A stretch of 64,000 nucleotides of DNA from Betaproteobacteria bacterium (GTDB lineage Bacteria; Pseudomonadota; Gammaproteobacteria; Burkholderiales; Rhodocyclaceae): contig JADIYD010000006.1 in NCBI GenBank assembly GCA_016705475.1, positions 186,001 to 250,000 of the forward strand, in the 5' to 3' direction. Position numbers and translations under genes: made by a program. The notes beneath the pieces are model-generated. The model was not told where the DNA came from. It worked only from the letters and a program-made list of their open reading frames with translations, and did no database searches. This document shows, piece by piece, positions 53,421 through 61,876 of this stretch; position 1 is the stretch's first letter, and each line of letters opens with the position of its first letter.

Positions 53421-54611
53421 TTACAGCATTTCCACCGCGAGTGCTGTGGCTTCGCCGCCGCCGATGCACAGCGAGGCGATGCCGCGCTTGCCACCGGTTT
53501 TCTTGAGCGCGCCGAGCAGGGTGACGAGGATGCGGGCGCCGGAAGCGCCAATCGGGTGACCCAGCGCACAGGCGCCGCCGTGGATGTTGACCTTGGCCGG
53601 GTCGAGCTTCATGTCGTGCATGCCCGCCATCGTCACGACGGCAAAGGCTTCGTTGATCTCCCAGAGATCAACGTCGTTGATCGTCCAGCCGGCCTTCGCC
53701 AGCATCTTCTGCATGGCGCCAACGGGGGCGGTGGGGAACAGGGCCGGCGTGCTGGCGTTGGTCGTGTGGCCGACAATTCTGGCAATCGGCCGGAGACCCA
53801 ATTCGGCGGCTTTCGAGGCGCGCATCAGCACCATCGCGGCGGCGCCGTCGGAGATCGACGAGGAATTGGCCGGGGTGACCGTACCATCCTTGCGGAAAGC
53901 CGGTTTCAAACTGGGAATCTTTTCGATGTTGACCGCAAAAGGACCTTCATCCTTGTCGACCACGACATCGCCCTTGCGCCCGGCCACGGTGACCGGGGCA
54001 ATTTCCCAGGCGAAGCTGCCGTCATCGCTGGCGGCCTTGGCGCGGGTCGTTGAGCGGATGGCGAATTCGTCCTGCTGCTCGCGGGTGAAGCTGTAGCTGC
54101 TCGCGCAGTCTTCGGCGAAGGTGCCCATCAGACGGCCGCGGGTTTCCTTGGAGTAAGCGTCTTCCAGACCGTCGAAGAACATGTGGTCCAGCGTCTGGCC
54201 GTGGCCGAGGCGATAGCCGGCGCGGGCCTTGGGCAGCATGTACGGGGCATTGCTCATCGATTCCATGCCGCCGACCACGGCGATGGCGTTCGAACCGGCC
54301 AGAATGCCGTCGTGACCGACCATGGTTGCTTTCATGCCGGAACCGCAGACCTTGCTGATCATGGCGCAGCCAGCCGAGAGCGGCAGGCCGGCAAGCAGGG
54401 CAGCCTGGCGAACCGGCGCCTGGCCGAGACCGGCCGGCAGCACGCAACCGAAAAGAACTTCTTCGACCAGAGCGGCATCGATACCGGCGCGTTCGACAGC
54501 GGCCTTCATGGCAACAGCACCCAACTGCGGTGCGCTCAGGCTGCCAAAAACACCCTGAAAGCCACCCATCGGGGTGCGAACGGCGGAAACAATAACAACG
54601 GGATCATTCAT
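53421..54611 (-). CDS. Acetyl-CoA C-acyltransferase (thiolase)
   Basis: Thiolase of 396 residues. The nucleophilic Cys is in AMISKVCGSGMKA (about residue 90), the general base His in GGACALGHPIGASGARIL and the second Cys in ASLCIGGGEATAL. AAGGAG lies before ATG 54611. In this operon it would finish acetoacetyl-CoA cleavage or 3-ketoacyl-CoA thiolysis after HMG-CoA lyase; direction is not readable from sequence. Confidence 0.94.
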   Translation of the reverse strand: MNDPVVIVSAVRTPMGGFQGVFGSLSAPQLGAVAMKAAVERAGIDAALVEEVLFGCVLPAGLGQAPVRQAALLAGLPLSAGCAMISKVCGSGMKATMVGHDGILAGSNAIAVVGGMESMSNAPYMLPKARAGYRLGHGQTLDHMFFDGLEDAYSKETRGRLMGTFAEDCASSYSFTREQQDEFAIRSTTRAKAASDDGSFAWEIAPVTVAGRKGDVVVDKDEGPFAVNIEKIPSLKPAFRKDGTVTPANSSSISDGAAAMVLMRASKAAELGLRPIARIVGHTTNASTPALFPTAPVGAMQKMLAKAGWTINDVDLWEINEAFAVVTMAGMHDMKLDPAKVNIHGGACALGHPIGASGARILVTLLGALKKTGGKRGIASLCIGGGEATALAVEML

Positions 54612-54636
54612 GCTGAGTTCTCCTTGAACAGTTTTA

Positions 54637-55782
54637 TCAAGCGTCCAACGCTTTCAGAGCGGCGTCGTAACGGGTTTGCAAATCTTCGGGGCAATTCACG
54701 GTGATGCCCAAATCGTGCATCAGGCCATCCTTGAGGCCGTAAATCCAGCCGTGGACAGTGACGGGCTGACCGCGCCGCCAGGCATCCTGCACAACATAGG
54801 TCTGACAAACGTTCCAGACCTGTTCGAGCACATTCAACTCGCACAGGCGGGCGTGGCGAAGTTCCGCCGGCAGGCTGTCCACGTTACTCAGATGCTTGGC
54901 ATGGACGTCCTGAACGTGACGCAGCCAGATATCAACCAGGCCGACGCGCTTCTTCTCCAAGGCTGCACCAACGCCGCCGCAGCCATAGTGGCCAACGACC
55001 ATGACGTGCTTGACCTTGAGCGCTTCGATGGCGAACTGGATGACCGACAGGCAGTTGAGGTCGGTATGGACGACGACGTTGGCGACATTGCGATGGACGA
55101 AAACTTCGCCCGGCAGCAGGCCGACGATTTCATTGGCCGGTACGCGCGAGTCGGAGCAGCCGATCCACAGGAGTTCCGGGGTCTGAATCTTGGACAGCTT
55201 GTTGAAGTAGTCGGGATCGACTTCCTGCATCTTGCGCGCCCAGGCGCGGTTGAAATCGAACAGGTGCGACAGGTTTTCACTGCGGATTTCCTCTTCCGAC
55301 CAGTTTTCAAGATCAAGCGCGAGGAACATCGTGCCTTCAACCGGCGTCTTGTAATAAGCCGGCGCTTCGGTAAATCCAAGCTCGCGGTAGAGTTTCACGG
55401 CCATGCGCATGCTGGGCAGAGTATCGATGATCAGTTTGCGATAGCCGATCTCCTTGGCCGCCTTGATCGCCGCCAGGGCCAGCGCGTTGCCGACGCCATG
55501 ACCACGCTGCTCCGGATCAACATAAAGGCGTTTCATTTCGCAAACACCCTCGCTGTCCGGTAGCGGCCGTACGCCAACACAGCCGGCCGGGCGGCCATTG
55601 ACCTCGGCGAAGAAAAGGCGGCCTTCCGGTGCCGTATAGGCGCCGGGCAGGGAAGCCATTTCCTGATCGAAATTCTGATACGACAAATCGACACCGAGCC
55701 AGGCCGCATAGTTGCGGAAATACTGGCGAACCTGCTCAATGGCTTGGGTGTCGGCGACGGTCAGGGTGCGAATAGAGATCAT
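54637..55782 (-). CDS. GNAT acetyltransferase fused to beta-carbonic anhydrase
   Basis: A 381-residue fusion. Residues 1-155 are a GNAT N-acetyltransferase: MKRLYVDPEQRGHGVGNALALAAIKAAKE is the acetyl-CoA pyrophosphate loop (RGHGVG). Residues 160-381 are a full beta-carbonic anhydrase with zinc ligands Cys209, His265 and Cys268 and the Asp211-Arg213 dyad (IGCSDSRVP, VVGHYGCGG). Both halves look catalytically complete. The link between them (FLALDLENWSEEEIRSENLSHLF) is continuous in frame with no stop or restart, so it is a true fusion. Position between thiolase and isovaleryl-CoA dehydrogenase genes suggests supply of bicarbonate for the carboxylase; that is inference. Confidence 0.92.
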   Translation of the reverse strand: MISIRTLTVADTQAIEQVRQYFRNYAAWLGVDLSYQNFDQEMASLPGAYTAPEGRLFFAEVNGRPAGCVGVRPLPDSEGVCEMKRLYVDPEQRGHGVGNALALAAIKAAKEIGYRKLIIDTLPSMRMAVKLYRELGFTEAPAYYKTPVEGTMFLALDLENWSEEEIRSENLSHLFDFNRAWARKMQEVDPDYFNKLSKIQTPELLWIGCSDSRVPANEIVGLLPGEVFVHRNVANVVVHTDLNCLSVIQFAIEALKVKHVMVVGHYGCGGVGAALEKKRVGLVDIWLRHVQDVHAKHLSNVDSLPAELRHARLCELNVLEQVWNVCQTYVVQDAWRRGQPVTVHGWIYGLKDGLMHDLGITVNCPEDLQTRYDAALKALDA

Positions 55783-55862
55783 ATGAAGCTTTCGGGGCAG
55801 TTAAGACAAACGTCGATTTTAGCTTGTTGCCCCCGTGCCCTTTCTCAGCTTTTCCCGAATCC

Positions 55863-57035
55863 TTATTTCGTCTCGGCCATGAGCTCACGCCCGATCAGCA
55901 TGCGACGGATCTCGCTGGTGCCGGCGCCGATCTCGTAGAGCTTGGCGTCGCGCCACAAACGGCCGACCGGATACTCGTTGGTGTAGCCGACACCACCCAG
56001 AGTCTGAATCGCCTCGCCGGCCATCCAGGTTGCCTTTTCGGCGGAGTAAAGAATCGCGCCGGCGGCATCCTTGCGCAGGGTGCGAGCGTGGTCGGTGCTG
56101 TCGCAGGCTTTGCCCAGCGCGTAGACGTAGGCGCGGTTGGCCATCCAGGTCGAATACATGTCGGCGATCTTGCCCTGCATGAGCTGGAACTCGCCGATCG
56201 CCTGGCCGAACTGCTTGCGTTCGTGAATGAAGGGCACGACGACGTCCATGCAGGCCGCCATGATGCCGAGCGGGCCGCCGCAGAGAACGGCACGTTCGTA
56301 ATCGAGACCGGACATCAGCACCTTGGTGCCCTGGCCGACACCGCCGAGGACGTTTTCTTCAGGCACTTCGCAATCGTCGAAGAACAGCGGGAAGGTGTTC
56401 GAGCCGCGCATGCCCAGCTTGTCGAGGTGGGTGCCGTGCGAAAAGCCCTTCATGCCCTTTTCAACGATGAAGGCAGTCATGCCCTTGGCGCCGGCGTTGA
56501 GGTCGGTCTTGGCATAAACAACCAGGGTGTCGGCATCGCCGCCATTGGTGATCCACATCTTGGAGCCGTTCAGGACATAACGGTCGCCCTTCTTCTCGGC
56601 CTTCAGCTTCATCGAGACAACATCGGAGCCGGCATTCGGCTCGGACATGGCCAGTGCGCCGACGTGATCGCCGGAGATCAGCTTGGGCAGATATTTCTGG
56701 CGCTGAGCTTCCGTGCCGTTGCGGCGGATCTGGTTTACGCACAAATTGGAGTGTGCACCGTAGGACAGGCCGATGGAGGCCGAGGCGCGCGAGATTTCTT
56801 CGAGCGCGACGATGTGGGCGAGGTAACCCATGCCGGTGCCACCGTATTCCTCGCCGGCCGTCATGCCGAGCAGGCCCATGTCACCGAATTTCTTCCAGAG
56901 GTCGGCCGGGAACTCGTTAACGCGGTCCACTTCGGCGGCACGCGGCGCGATTTCGGCATCGGCAAACGCCTTCACCGCATCGCGCAGCATGTTGATGTCT
57001 TCGCCGAGGCCGAAGTCGAGGCTGGGTATGTTCAT
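55863..57035 (-). CDS. liuA: Isovaleryl-CoA dehydrogenase
   Basis: Oxidises isovaleryl-CoA to 3-methylcrotonyl-CoA, first dedicated step of leucine catabolism. 390 residues. The catalytic Glu lies in the helix-G position, SGLDYERAVLCGGPLGIM, which is diagnostic of isovaleryl-CoA rather than straight-chain dehydrogenases; AMSEPNAGSDVVSM and the C-terminal YEIGAGTSEIRRMLIGREL are also typical. GGAGAC precedes the ATG. It follows the thioesterase gene by 20 bases. Confidence 0.94.
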   Translation of the reverse strand: MNIPSLDFGLGEDINMLRDAVKAFADAEIAPRAAEVDRVNEFPADLWKKFGDMGLLGMTAGEEYGGTGMGYLAHIVALEEISRASASIGLSYGAHSNLCVNQIRRNGTEAQRQKYLPKLISGDHVGALAMSEPNAGSDVVSMKLKAEKKGDRYVLNGSKMWITNGGDADTLVVYAKTDLNAGAKGMTAFIVEKGMKGFSHGTHLDKLGMRGSNTFPLFFDDCEVPEENVLGGVGQGTKVLMSGLDYERAVLCGGPLGIMAACMDVVVPFIHERKQFGQAIGEFQLMQGKIADMYSTWMANRAYVYALGKACDSTDHARTLRKDAAGAILYSAEKATWMAGEAIQTLGGVGYTNEYPVGRLWRDAKLYEIGAGTSEIRRMLIGRELMAETK

Positions 57036-57055
57036 GGTTTGTCTCCGTTATCGAT

Positions 57056-57499
57056 TTATTTTTCAGTTTTGCCGTGCATGACCATGATGGTCTGCTGCAT
57101 CAGCGCACACAAGGTTTCCCGGCCATCTTTCACGGCGAAGACTTCGGCCTGGGTAATGATCAGTGTCTTGCCCGGGCGGACGACCCTGCCGCGGGCGATC
57201 AGTTTCTCGCCATCGGCCGGGGCGACCAGATTCATCTTGTATTCCACGGTCAACACCGAATCCGTGGCCAAAACCATGGTCATCGCGGCGTAGCCGGCGG
57301 CCGAATCGGCAATCATGCCGACGACGCCGCCATGGACGAAACCATGCTGCTGCTCGACGCCAGCCCAGTGCGGCAGGTGAATTTCCGTTCGGCCGTGTTC
57401 GATGACCGGCAGCGTTGCCTGGATAAGGTCCATGGCGTTCTGGCGGGCAAAGCTGGCGCTGACGCGCTCGGCAAAGTGGGGGTCGAGGATTTTGATCAT
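57056..57499 (-). CDS. PaaI-family hotdog thioesterase
   Basis: Hotdog-fold acyl-CoA thioesterase of 147 residues: HWAGVEQQHGFVHGGVVGMIADSAAGYAAMTM carries the HGGxxxxxxDxxxG signature of PaaI proteins. It would hydrolyse accumulated acyl-CoA. First gene of the liu run; a predicted -10 (TACAAT on the minus strand, 57508-57513) lies so near that the leader is only a few bases, and no ribosome site precedes ATG 57499, so translation may be near-leaderless. Confidence 0.88.
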   Translation of the reverse strand: MIKILDPHFAERVSASFARQNAMDLIQATLPVIEHGRTEIHLPHWAGVEQQHGFVHGGVVGMIADSAAGYAAMTMVLATDSVLTVEYKMNLVAPADGEKLIARGRVVRPGKTLIITQAEVFAVKDGRETLCALMQQTIMVMHGKTEK

Positions 57500-57519
57500 A
57501 GGATGTGATTGTATTTACG

Positions 57520-57535
57520 TTGACGTTAACGTCAA
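57520..57535. promoter_or_regulatory. LiuR-type operator: perfect 16-bp palindrome
   Basis: TTGACGTTAACGTCAA. On the minus strand its right half supplies a -35 element (TTGACG) 16 bases from TACAAT, so the palindrome lies across the -35/spacer region of the liu promoter, the classic site for a MerR-family regulator. The regulator gene is next to it at 57554. Confidence 0.78.
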
Positions 57536-57553
57536 CTAAAAATTAAACATTTT

Positions 57554-57946
57554 TTATTGGGCGTCGCGGCGAGCTACTTCCAGTTCGCACTGGCGTTCGA
57601 ATTCCGCAATTTCGGCCAGCATCGCCTCGATATCCTCGCGTTGCTGTTCCAGCGCGGCGCGCCGCTTTTCCATGACGCGCAGGCACTCGAGCAATTGGGA
57701 TGTTTCGTCTTCGGTCGACGTGTACATGCCGATCAGATCCTTGATCTCGGCGAGCGACAGGCCGAGGCGCTTGCCGCGCAAGGCCATCTTGAGGCGTGCC
57801 CGGTCGCGCCGGGTGAAGATGCGCTTGCTGCCTTCGCGCTCGGGCGACAGGATGCCCTGGTCTTCCCAGAAGCGGATGGTGCGCGGCGTGATGCCGAACT
57901 CGCGGGCGAGGTCGGAGATGGCAAAGGTCGTGGCCGTCTGGCTCAT
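57554..57946 (-). CDS. liuR: MerR-family regulator, LiuR-like
   Basis: DNA-binding regulator of 130 residues: an N-terminal winged helix (FAISDLAREFGITPRTIRFWEDQGILSPEREGSKRIFTRRDRARL, about 8-55) and a C-terminal coiled coil (about 85-125). No cysteine metal site like that of mercury or copper sensors. The GSKRIFTRRDRARLKMALRGKRLGLSLAEIKDLI segment matches LiuR regulators of leucine/isovalerate degradation. It lies upstream of, and in the same direction as, the operon it probably controls, with the palindromic operator between. Confidence 0.88.
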   Translation of the reverse strand: MSQTATTFAISDLAREFGITPRTIRFWEDQGILSPEREGSKRIFTRRDRARLKMALRGKRLGLSLAEIKDLIGMYTSTEDETSQLLECLRVMEKRRAALEQQREDIEAMLAEIAEFERQCELEVARRDAQ

Positions 57947-58045
57947 TTTGTCTCCTGATGGTGCAGCAGAGTAAAACAGATGCGAAGGGTTTTTTCAATC
58001 CGCTACCGTATGGTAAGTTGCACACCTTGCTCTCAAGGTTTGCTC

Positions 58046-59086
58046 ATGTCCCTGCATTTTCCCCATGCTCACCCACCTGCCGCCGGCGATATGACGGAAG
58101 TGGCGCCCGGCGTGTTCTGGCTGCGCATGCCTTTGCCGTTTCAGCTGGACCATATCAATCTCTGGCTGCTCCGCGATGGCCAGGGGTGGGTGATTGTCGA
58201 CACGGGCTTCCCGGACGATGCCGTGCGCGGCATGTGGTCGCAAATCCTGGAGAAACTCGATGGTCCGGTAACCCGGCTGATTGTCACCCATTTCCATCCC
58301 GACCATCTCGGGCTGGCAACGTGGCTCATGGAAAAAACCGGCGCTCCCCTGTCGATGACGAGCGGCGAGTTTCTGACTGCGCACGTTGTCTGGAACGAGG
58401 TGGGCGGGCATGGTGCCCGATTCATGGTCGAGCAGTTCCGCCAGCACGGACTGGCCGGCGAGCATCTGGCCAAATTCGAGAAGCGGGGGTCAGGTTATCG
58501 CAAAGCTGTCCCGGCGCTGCCGGACTATTACGATCGCCTCAAGGCCGGCGATGTTGCTACGGTCGACGGGAAAAAATGGCAGATTTTGATAGGCCACGGC
58601 CACGCGCCTGAGCATATGGCGCTTTACTGCGCAGAACTTGGCGTGTTAATTTCCGGAGACATGCTTTTGCCGAGAATTTCGACCAACATCAGCGTTTTTG
58701 CGGCCACCCCAAAGGCGGACGCTTTGCGCTGGTTTCTCGACTCGCTTGAAGACATGGCTCGTGATATTCCGGAGGAAACGCTGGTACTACCCTCGCATGG
58801 CTTGCCTTTCAAAGGCGTACGGGCAAGGGTTGAAGCACTGCAGTCGCACCACGAAGAAAGATTGCAGGCTTTGGAAGACAGCTGTGAACAAGCGCCGCAG
58901 AGCGCAGCAGAGTTGCTTGATGTGTTGTTCAATCGGGCGCTCGATACGCACCAAACCATGTTCGCGATGGGCGAAGCGATTGCCCATCTGAACTACCTTG
59001 AGCAAGCTGGTCGGTTGTCACGTAGCATCGGCGCCGATGGAGTGATTCGCTATTCGCGGTTGCAGCATATAGCCGCCACGCACTGA
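58046..59086 (+). CDS. MBL-fold metallo-hydrolase
   Basis: Metallo-beta-lactamase-fold hydrolase of 346 residues. ATG 58046 is preferred (MSLHFPHAHPPAAGDMTEVAPGVFWLRMPLPF); upstream codons in the same frame lack features. The metal motif is THFHPDHLG, with later HGHAPEHMALY and LISGDMLLP. The C-terminal 100 residues are a helical extension seen in a subgroup of lactonase- or glyoxalase-like proteins. It precedes phaC by 16 bases, so the two may be cotranscribed. A degenerate motif copy (58558-58587) encodes TVDGKKW. Confidence 0.88.
   Translation: MSLHFPHAHPPAAGDMTEVAPGVFWLRMPLPFQLDHINLWLLRDGQGWVIVDTGFPDDAVRGMWSQILEKLDGPVTRLIVTHFHPDHLGLATWLMEKTGAPLSMTSGEFLTAHVVWNEVGGHGARFMVEQFRQHGLAGEHLAKFEKRGSGYRKAVPALPDYYDRLKAGDVATVDGKKWQILIGHGHAPEHMALYCAELGVLISGDMLLPRISTNISVFAATPKADALRWFLDSLEDMARDIPEETLVLPSHGLPFKGVRARVEALQSHHEERLQALEDSCEQAPQSAAELLDVLFNRALDTHQTMFAMGEAIAHLNYLEQAGRLSRSIGADGVIRYSRLQHIAATH
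58558..58587 (-). repeat. Dispersed motif, degenerate minus-strand copy
   Basis: On the minus strand: AAAATCTGCCA, T6, then CCCGTCGACCGTAG. T-rich half good, centre changed. Confidence 0.4.
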
Positions 59087-59102
59087 CAGAGGGAGTTTCT
59101 AG

Positions 59103-60938
59103 ATGTCGCAGCAAAACGAAAACCAGGGTATGAATCTGCCGAACCCGGCCGAAATGGCCAAGACCTATGCCGAAGTCGCCCAGCGCGCCTCGCGCCTGAT
59201 CACCCAGTTCATGGAAAAGAAGGCCAAGGACGGCGTCAATGCCCCGACCGATGAACTCGGCGTCGCCAAGGCCTTCATGGACATGTCGTCCCGTCTGCTG
59301 GCCAATCCGTACAAGATGGCCCAGACGCAGATGAACATGATGTGGGATTACTTCTCGCTGTGGCAAAACACCAGCATGAAGATGATGGGCATGCCGGGCA
59401 GCCATGCCGTGGCAGCACCCAAGAAGGGTGACAACCGCTTCAAGGACGAGGAGTGGGAAGAGCACTTCATGTTCGACTTCGTCAAGCAGTCGTATCTGAT
59501 CACGGCGCGCCACCTGCATGACACCGTCGCCGGCACTGAAGGCCTGGACGAAGCCACGCAGCAGAAGGTCAACTTCTTCACCCGCCAGTACATCGACGCG
59601 CTGTCGCCGTCCAACTTTGCCCTGACCAACCCGGAAGTCTTCCGTGAAACCGTCAAGAGCAACGGCCAGAACCTGATCAAGGGCCTCAACAACCTGCTGC
59701 ACGACGTCGAATCCGGCGATGGCCAGCTGCGCATCCGCATGACCGACACCTCGGCCTTCGAAATGGGCAAGAACGTCGCCACGACCCCGGGCAAGGTGGT
59801 CTTCCAGAACGAACTGTTCCAGCTCATCCAGTACAACCCGACGACCGAAAAGCAGAACAAGAAGCCTTTCCTGATCGTTCCGCCGTGGATTAACAAGTAC
59901 TACATTCTCGACCTGCGCGAGAAGAACTCCATGGTCAAGTGGGCGACCGACCAGGGCCACACCACTTTCATCATGTCCTGGATCAACCCGGACGAGAAGC
60001 TGGCCGCCAAGTCGTTTGAAAACTACCTGCTCGAAGGCTCGATCGAAGCCATCAATCAGGTTTGCGCGCATACCGGTGAAAACAGCGTCAACCTCGCTGG
60101 CTACTGCCTGGGTGGCACGCTGACCATGACCACGCTGGCCTACATGGCAGCCAAGAAAGACAAGCGCGCCAATTCGGCCACCTTCTTCACGACCATGCTC
60201 GACTTCTCCGATCCGGGCGAACTGGGCATCTTCCTCGACGAAGGTGCGGTTGAAGGTCTCGAAAAGCGCATGGCCGAAAAGGGCTTCCTCGAAGGTTCGG
60301 AAATGGCCGGCACCTTCAACATGCTGCGCGCCAACGACCTGATCTGGTCCTTCGTGGTCAACAACTACCTGATGGGCAAGGATCCGTTCCCGTTCGACCT
60401 GCTCTACTGGAACTCCGATTCGACCCGCATGCCGGCCGCGATGCACAGCTTCTACCTGCGCAACATGTACCTGGCCAACCTGCTCAAGGAACCGGGTGGT
60501 ATCACGCTGGGTGGCGTCAAGATCGACATCAGCAAGGTCAAGACCCCGTGCTACTTCATCTCGACCATCGAAGACCACATCGCGCCGTGGAAGAGCACCT
60601 ACATGGGCGCCCGTCTGCCGTCCGGCAACACCAAGTTCGTCCTCGGTGGCTCCGGCCACATCGCCGGCATCGTCAATCCGCCGGTTGCCAACAAGTACGG
60701 CTTCTGGACCAACGATGCGACCGACGGCAACCTGCCGGAAAGCCCGGAAGACTTCCTGGCTGGTGCAACGCAGAACGCCGGTTCGTGGTGGACGCATTGG
60801 AATGCCTGGGTGAACGCTTTGCCGGGCGGTGATGCTCAGGTCAAGGCGCGTCAGCCGGCCGACGGTACGCTCGCGGTCATCGAAGATGCACCGGGCGCCT
60901 ACGTCAAGTTCCGTCTCGACGCACAGAAGAAAAGCTGA
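59103..60938 (+). CDS. phaC: Class I poly(3-hydroxyalkanoate) synthase
   Basis: Polymerises (R)-3-hydroxyacyl-CoA into PHA granules. 611 residues, the class I length. The lipase-like box is GYCLGG with nucleophile Cys335; the partner Asp is in TIEDHIAPW and the His in GGSGHIAGIVNPP. The N-terminal domain (about 1-200) is typical. No phaA, phaB or phasin gene is adjacent, though the thiolase at 53.4 kb could contribute acetoacetyl-CoA chemistry. GAGGGAG precedes the ATG. A terminator follows. Confidence 0.95.
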   Translation: MSQQNENQGMNLPNPAEMAKTYAEVAQRASRLITQFMEKKAKDGVNAPTDELGVAKAFMDMSSRLLANPYKMAQTQMNMMWDYFSLWQNTSMKMMGMPGSHAVAAPKKGDNRFKDEEWEEHFMFDFVKQSYLITARHLHDTVAGTEGLDEATQQKVNFFTRQYIDALSPSNFALTNPEVFRETVKSNGQNLIKGLNNLLHDVESGDGQLRIRMTDTSAFEMGKNVATTPGKVVFQNELFQLIQYNPTTEKQNKKPFLIVPPWINKYYILDLREKNSMVKWATDQGHTTFIMSWINPDEKLAAKSFENYLLEGSIEAINQVCAHTGENSVNLAGYCLGGTLTMTTLAYMAAKKDKRANSATFFTTMLDFSDPGELGIFLDEGAVEGLEKRMAEKGFLEGSEMAGTFNMLRANDLIWSFVVNNYLMGKDPFPFDLLYWNSDSTRMPAAMHSFYLRNMYLANLLKEPGGITLGGVKIDISKVKTPCYFISTIEDHIAPWKSTYMGARLPSGNTKFVLGGSGHIAGIVNPPVANKYGFWTNDATDGNLPESPEDFLAGATQNAGSWWTHWNAWVNALPGGDAQVKARQPADGTLAVIEDAPGAYVKFRLDAQKKS

Positions 60939-60962
60939 GCGCAGTTTCAACTGATGCACGCA

Positions 60963-60988
60963 ACGGGAGGCTACGGCCTCCCGTTTTT
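60963..60988 (+). terminator. Terminator after phaC
   Basis: ACGGGAGGC-TACG-GCCTCCCGT followed by TTTT, 25 bases after the stop codon. Confidence 0.9.
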
Positions 60989-61049
60989 ATTTTCAGAACC
61001 TTGATTGGCGAGAATTGTCTTACCGGCATAGACCGAGAGGAGGCCCATC

Positions 61050-61334
61050 ATGTTTGATTCTCCCGTCGTATCAGTTCACATACCCGTGGCTTTGCGTGGT
61101 TTTGCCGGCGGACACGAAGAGATTACTGCCAGTGGCGATACCGTAGGGGAAGTCCTCGAGGCTGTCGGGCACGAGTATCCGGCCATTCGTACGCATCTGG
61201 CGTCCAAGGATGGCGACTTGCCGGACGGCGTGGCCATTTATCTCGGGCCGCGCAGCATCCGTGAGATGCAAGGCTTGGCGACGCCCATCGAATTGGCGGA
61301 AACGCTCAGTATTGTGGCGGTTGGCCGTCTGTAG
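61050..61334 (+). CDS. MoaD/ThiS-like ubiquitin-fold protein
   Basis: A 94-residue beta-grasp protein: VSVHIPVALRGFAGGHEEITASGDTVGEVLEAVGHEYPAIRTHL has the MoaD/ThiS layout. The usual C-terminal Gly-Gly is replaced by VAVGRL, so it probably cannot be adenylated and thiocarboxylated without processing. AGGAGG precedes the ATG. Such variants occur in sulfur-metabolic or stand-alone contexts; function unknown. It follows phaC but behind a terminator. Confidence 0.75.
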   Translation: MFDSPVVSVHIPVALRGFAGGHEEITASGDTVGEVLEAVGHEYPAIRTHLASKDGDLPDGVAIYLGPRSIREMQGLATPIELAETLSIVAVGRL

Positions 61335-61356
61335 CCTAGCCAGAGCCGGATTTCGG

Positions 61357-61386
61357 TTTTTGGCCTAATTTTCCGGTTGACCGTGG
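61357..61386 (+). repeat. Dispersed motif, intergenic copy
   Basis: TTTTTGGCCTAATTTT then a perfect core CCGGTTGACCGTGG (61373-61386). Between the convergent MoaD-like and ubiT genes. Confidence 0.85.
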
Positions 61387-61414
61387 CAACGTGGTCGCCA
61401 GCCATGGCGCTTGC

Positions 61415-61876
61415 TCAGTGGCGAAAGACGGGCAGCCCGGCAGAAAACTTTGGCCATTCCACCGCGTCGAGCATGTTTTTGACGATCAGGCCAAGCTCGG
61501 TGTCGCCGGTGATTTCCAGTTCGCGGTTGAAGAACAGCGTGTCCGGATCTTCCTGACGGGAGAGCAGTTGCAGGTAGGCTGACAGATGGGCGGCAAACGC
61601 CAGGTCGGGCTCGCGCTGGGGCGTAAAGACCGGGCGGAACAGGCCATTCGAGTAGGTGTAGCAAGCCTCGCCACCGGTATCAAGAATGCGCACGCGGAAC
61701 AGTTTGTCCTCAAGCAGGGCCAGCTCGCTTTCCGGGAGCAGCTTCATTTTCAGCGCGGCATTGAGGCCCGCAACCAAGGCCAGCGCATGCGGCCATTGCG
61801 GGAGTTTCTGGCCAAGACGGGCGACGAAGCCGGGAAGCCGGAATTTCGGGATGATAAAGCTGCTGTTCATGGTCAT
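61415..61876 (-). CDS. ubiT: SCP2-domain accessory protein UbiT
   Basis: SCP2 lipid-binding protein of 153 residues (PKFRLPGFVARLGQKLPQWP... then DLAFAAHLSAYLQLLSRQEDPDTLFFNRELEITGDTELGLIVKNMLDAVEW). UbiT supports ubiquinone synthesis without O2 by binding polyprenyl intermediates. Its start overlaps the ubiV stop, and it is the last gene of a ubiU-ubiV-ubiT operon. Confidence 0.9.
   Translation of the reverse strand: MTMNSSFIIPKFRLPGFVARLGQKLPQWPHALALVAGLNAALKMKLLPESELALLEDKLFRVRILDTGGEACYTYSNGLFRPVFTPQREPDLAFAAHLSAYLQLLSRQEDPDTLFFNRELEITGDTELGLIVKNMLDAVEWPKFSAGLPVFRH

Noticed and set aside
58929..60959. 676-codon open frame opposite phaC
   Set aside because: Antisense shadow; composition lacks protein-like motifs while phaC has its full catalytic set.
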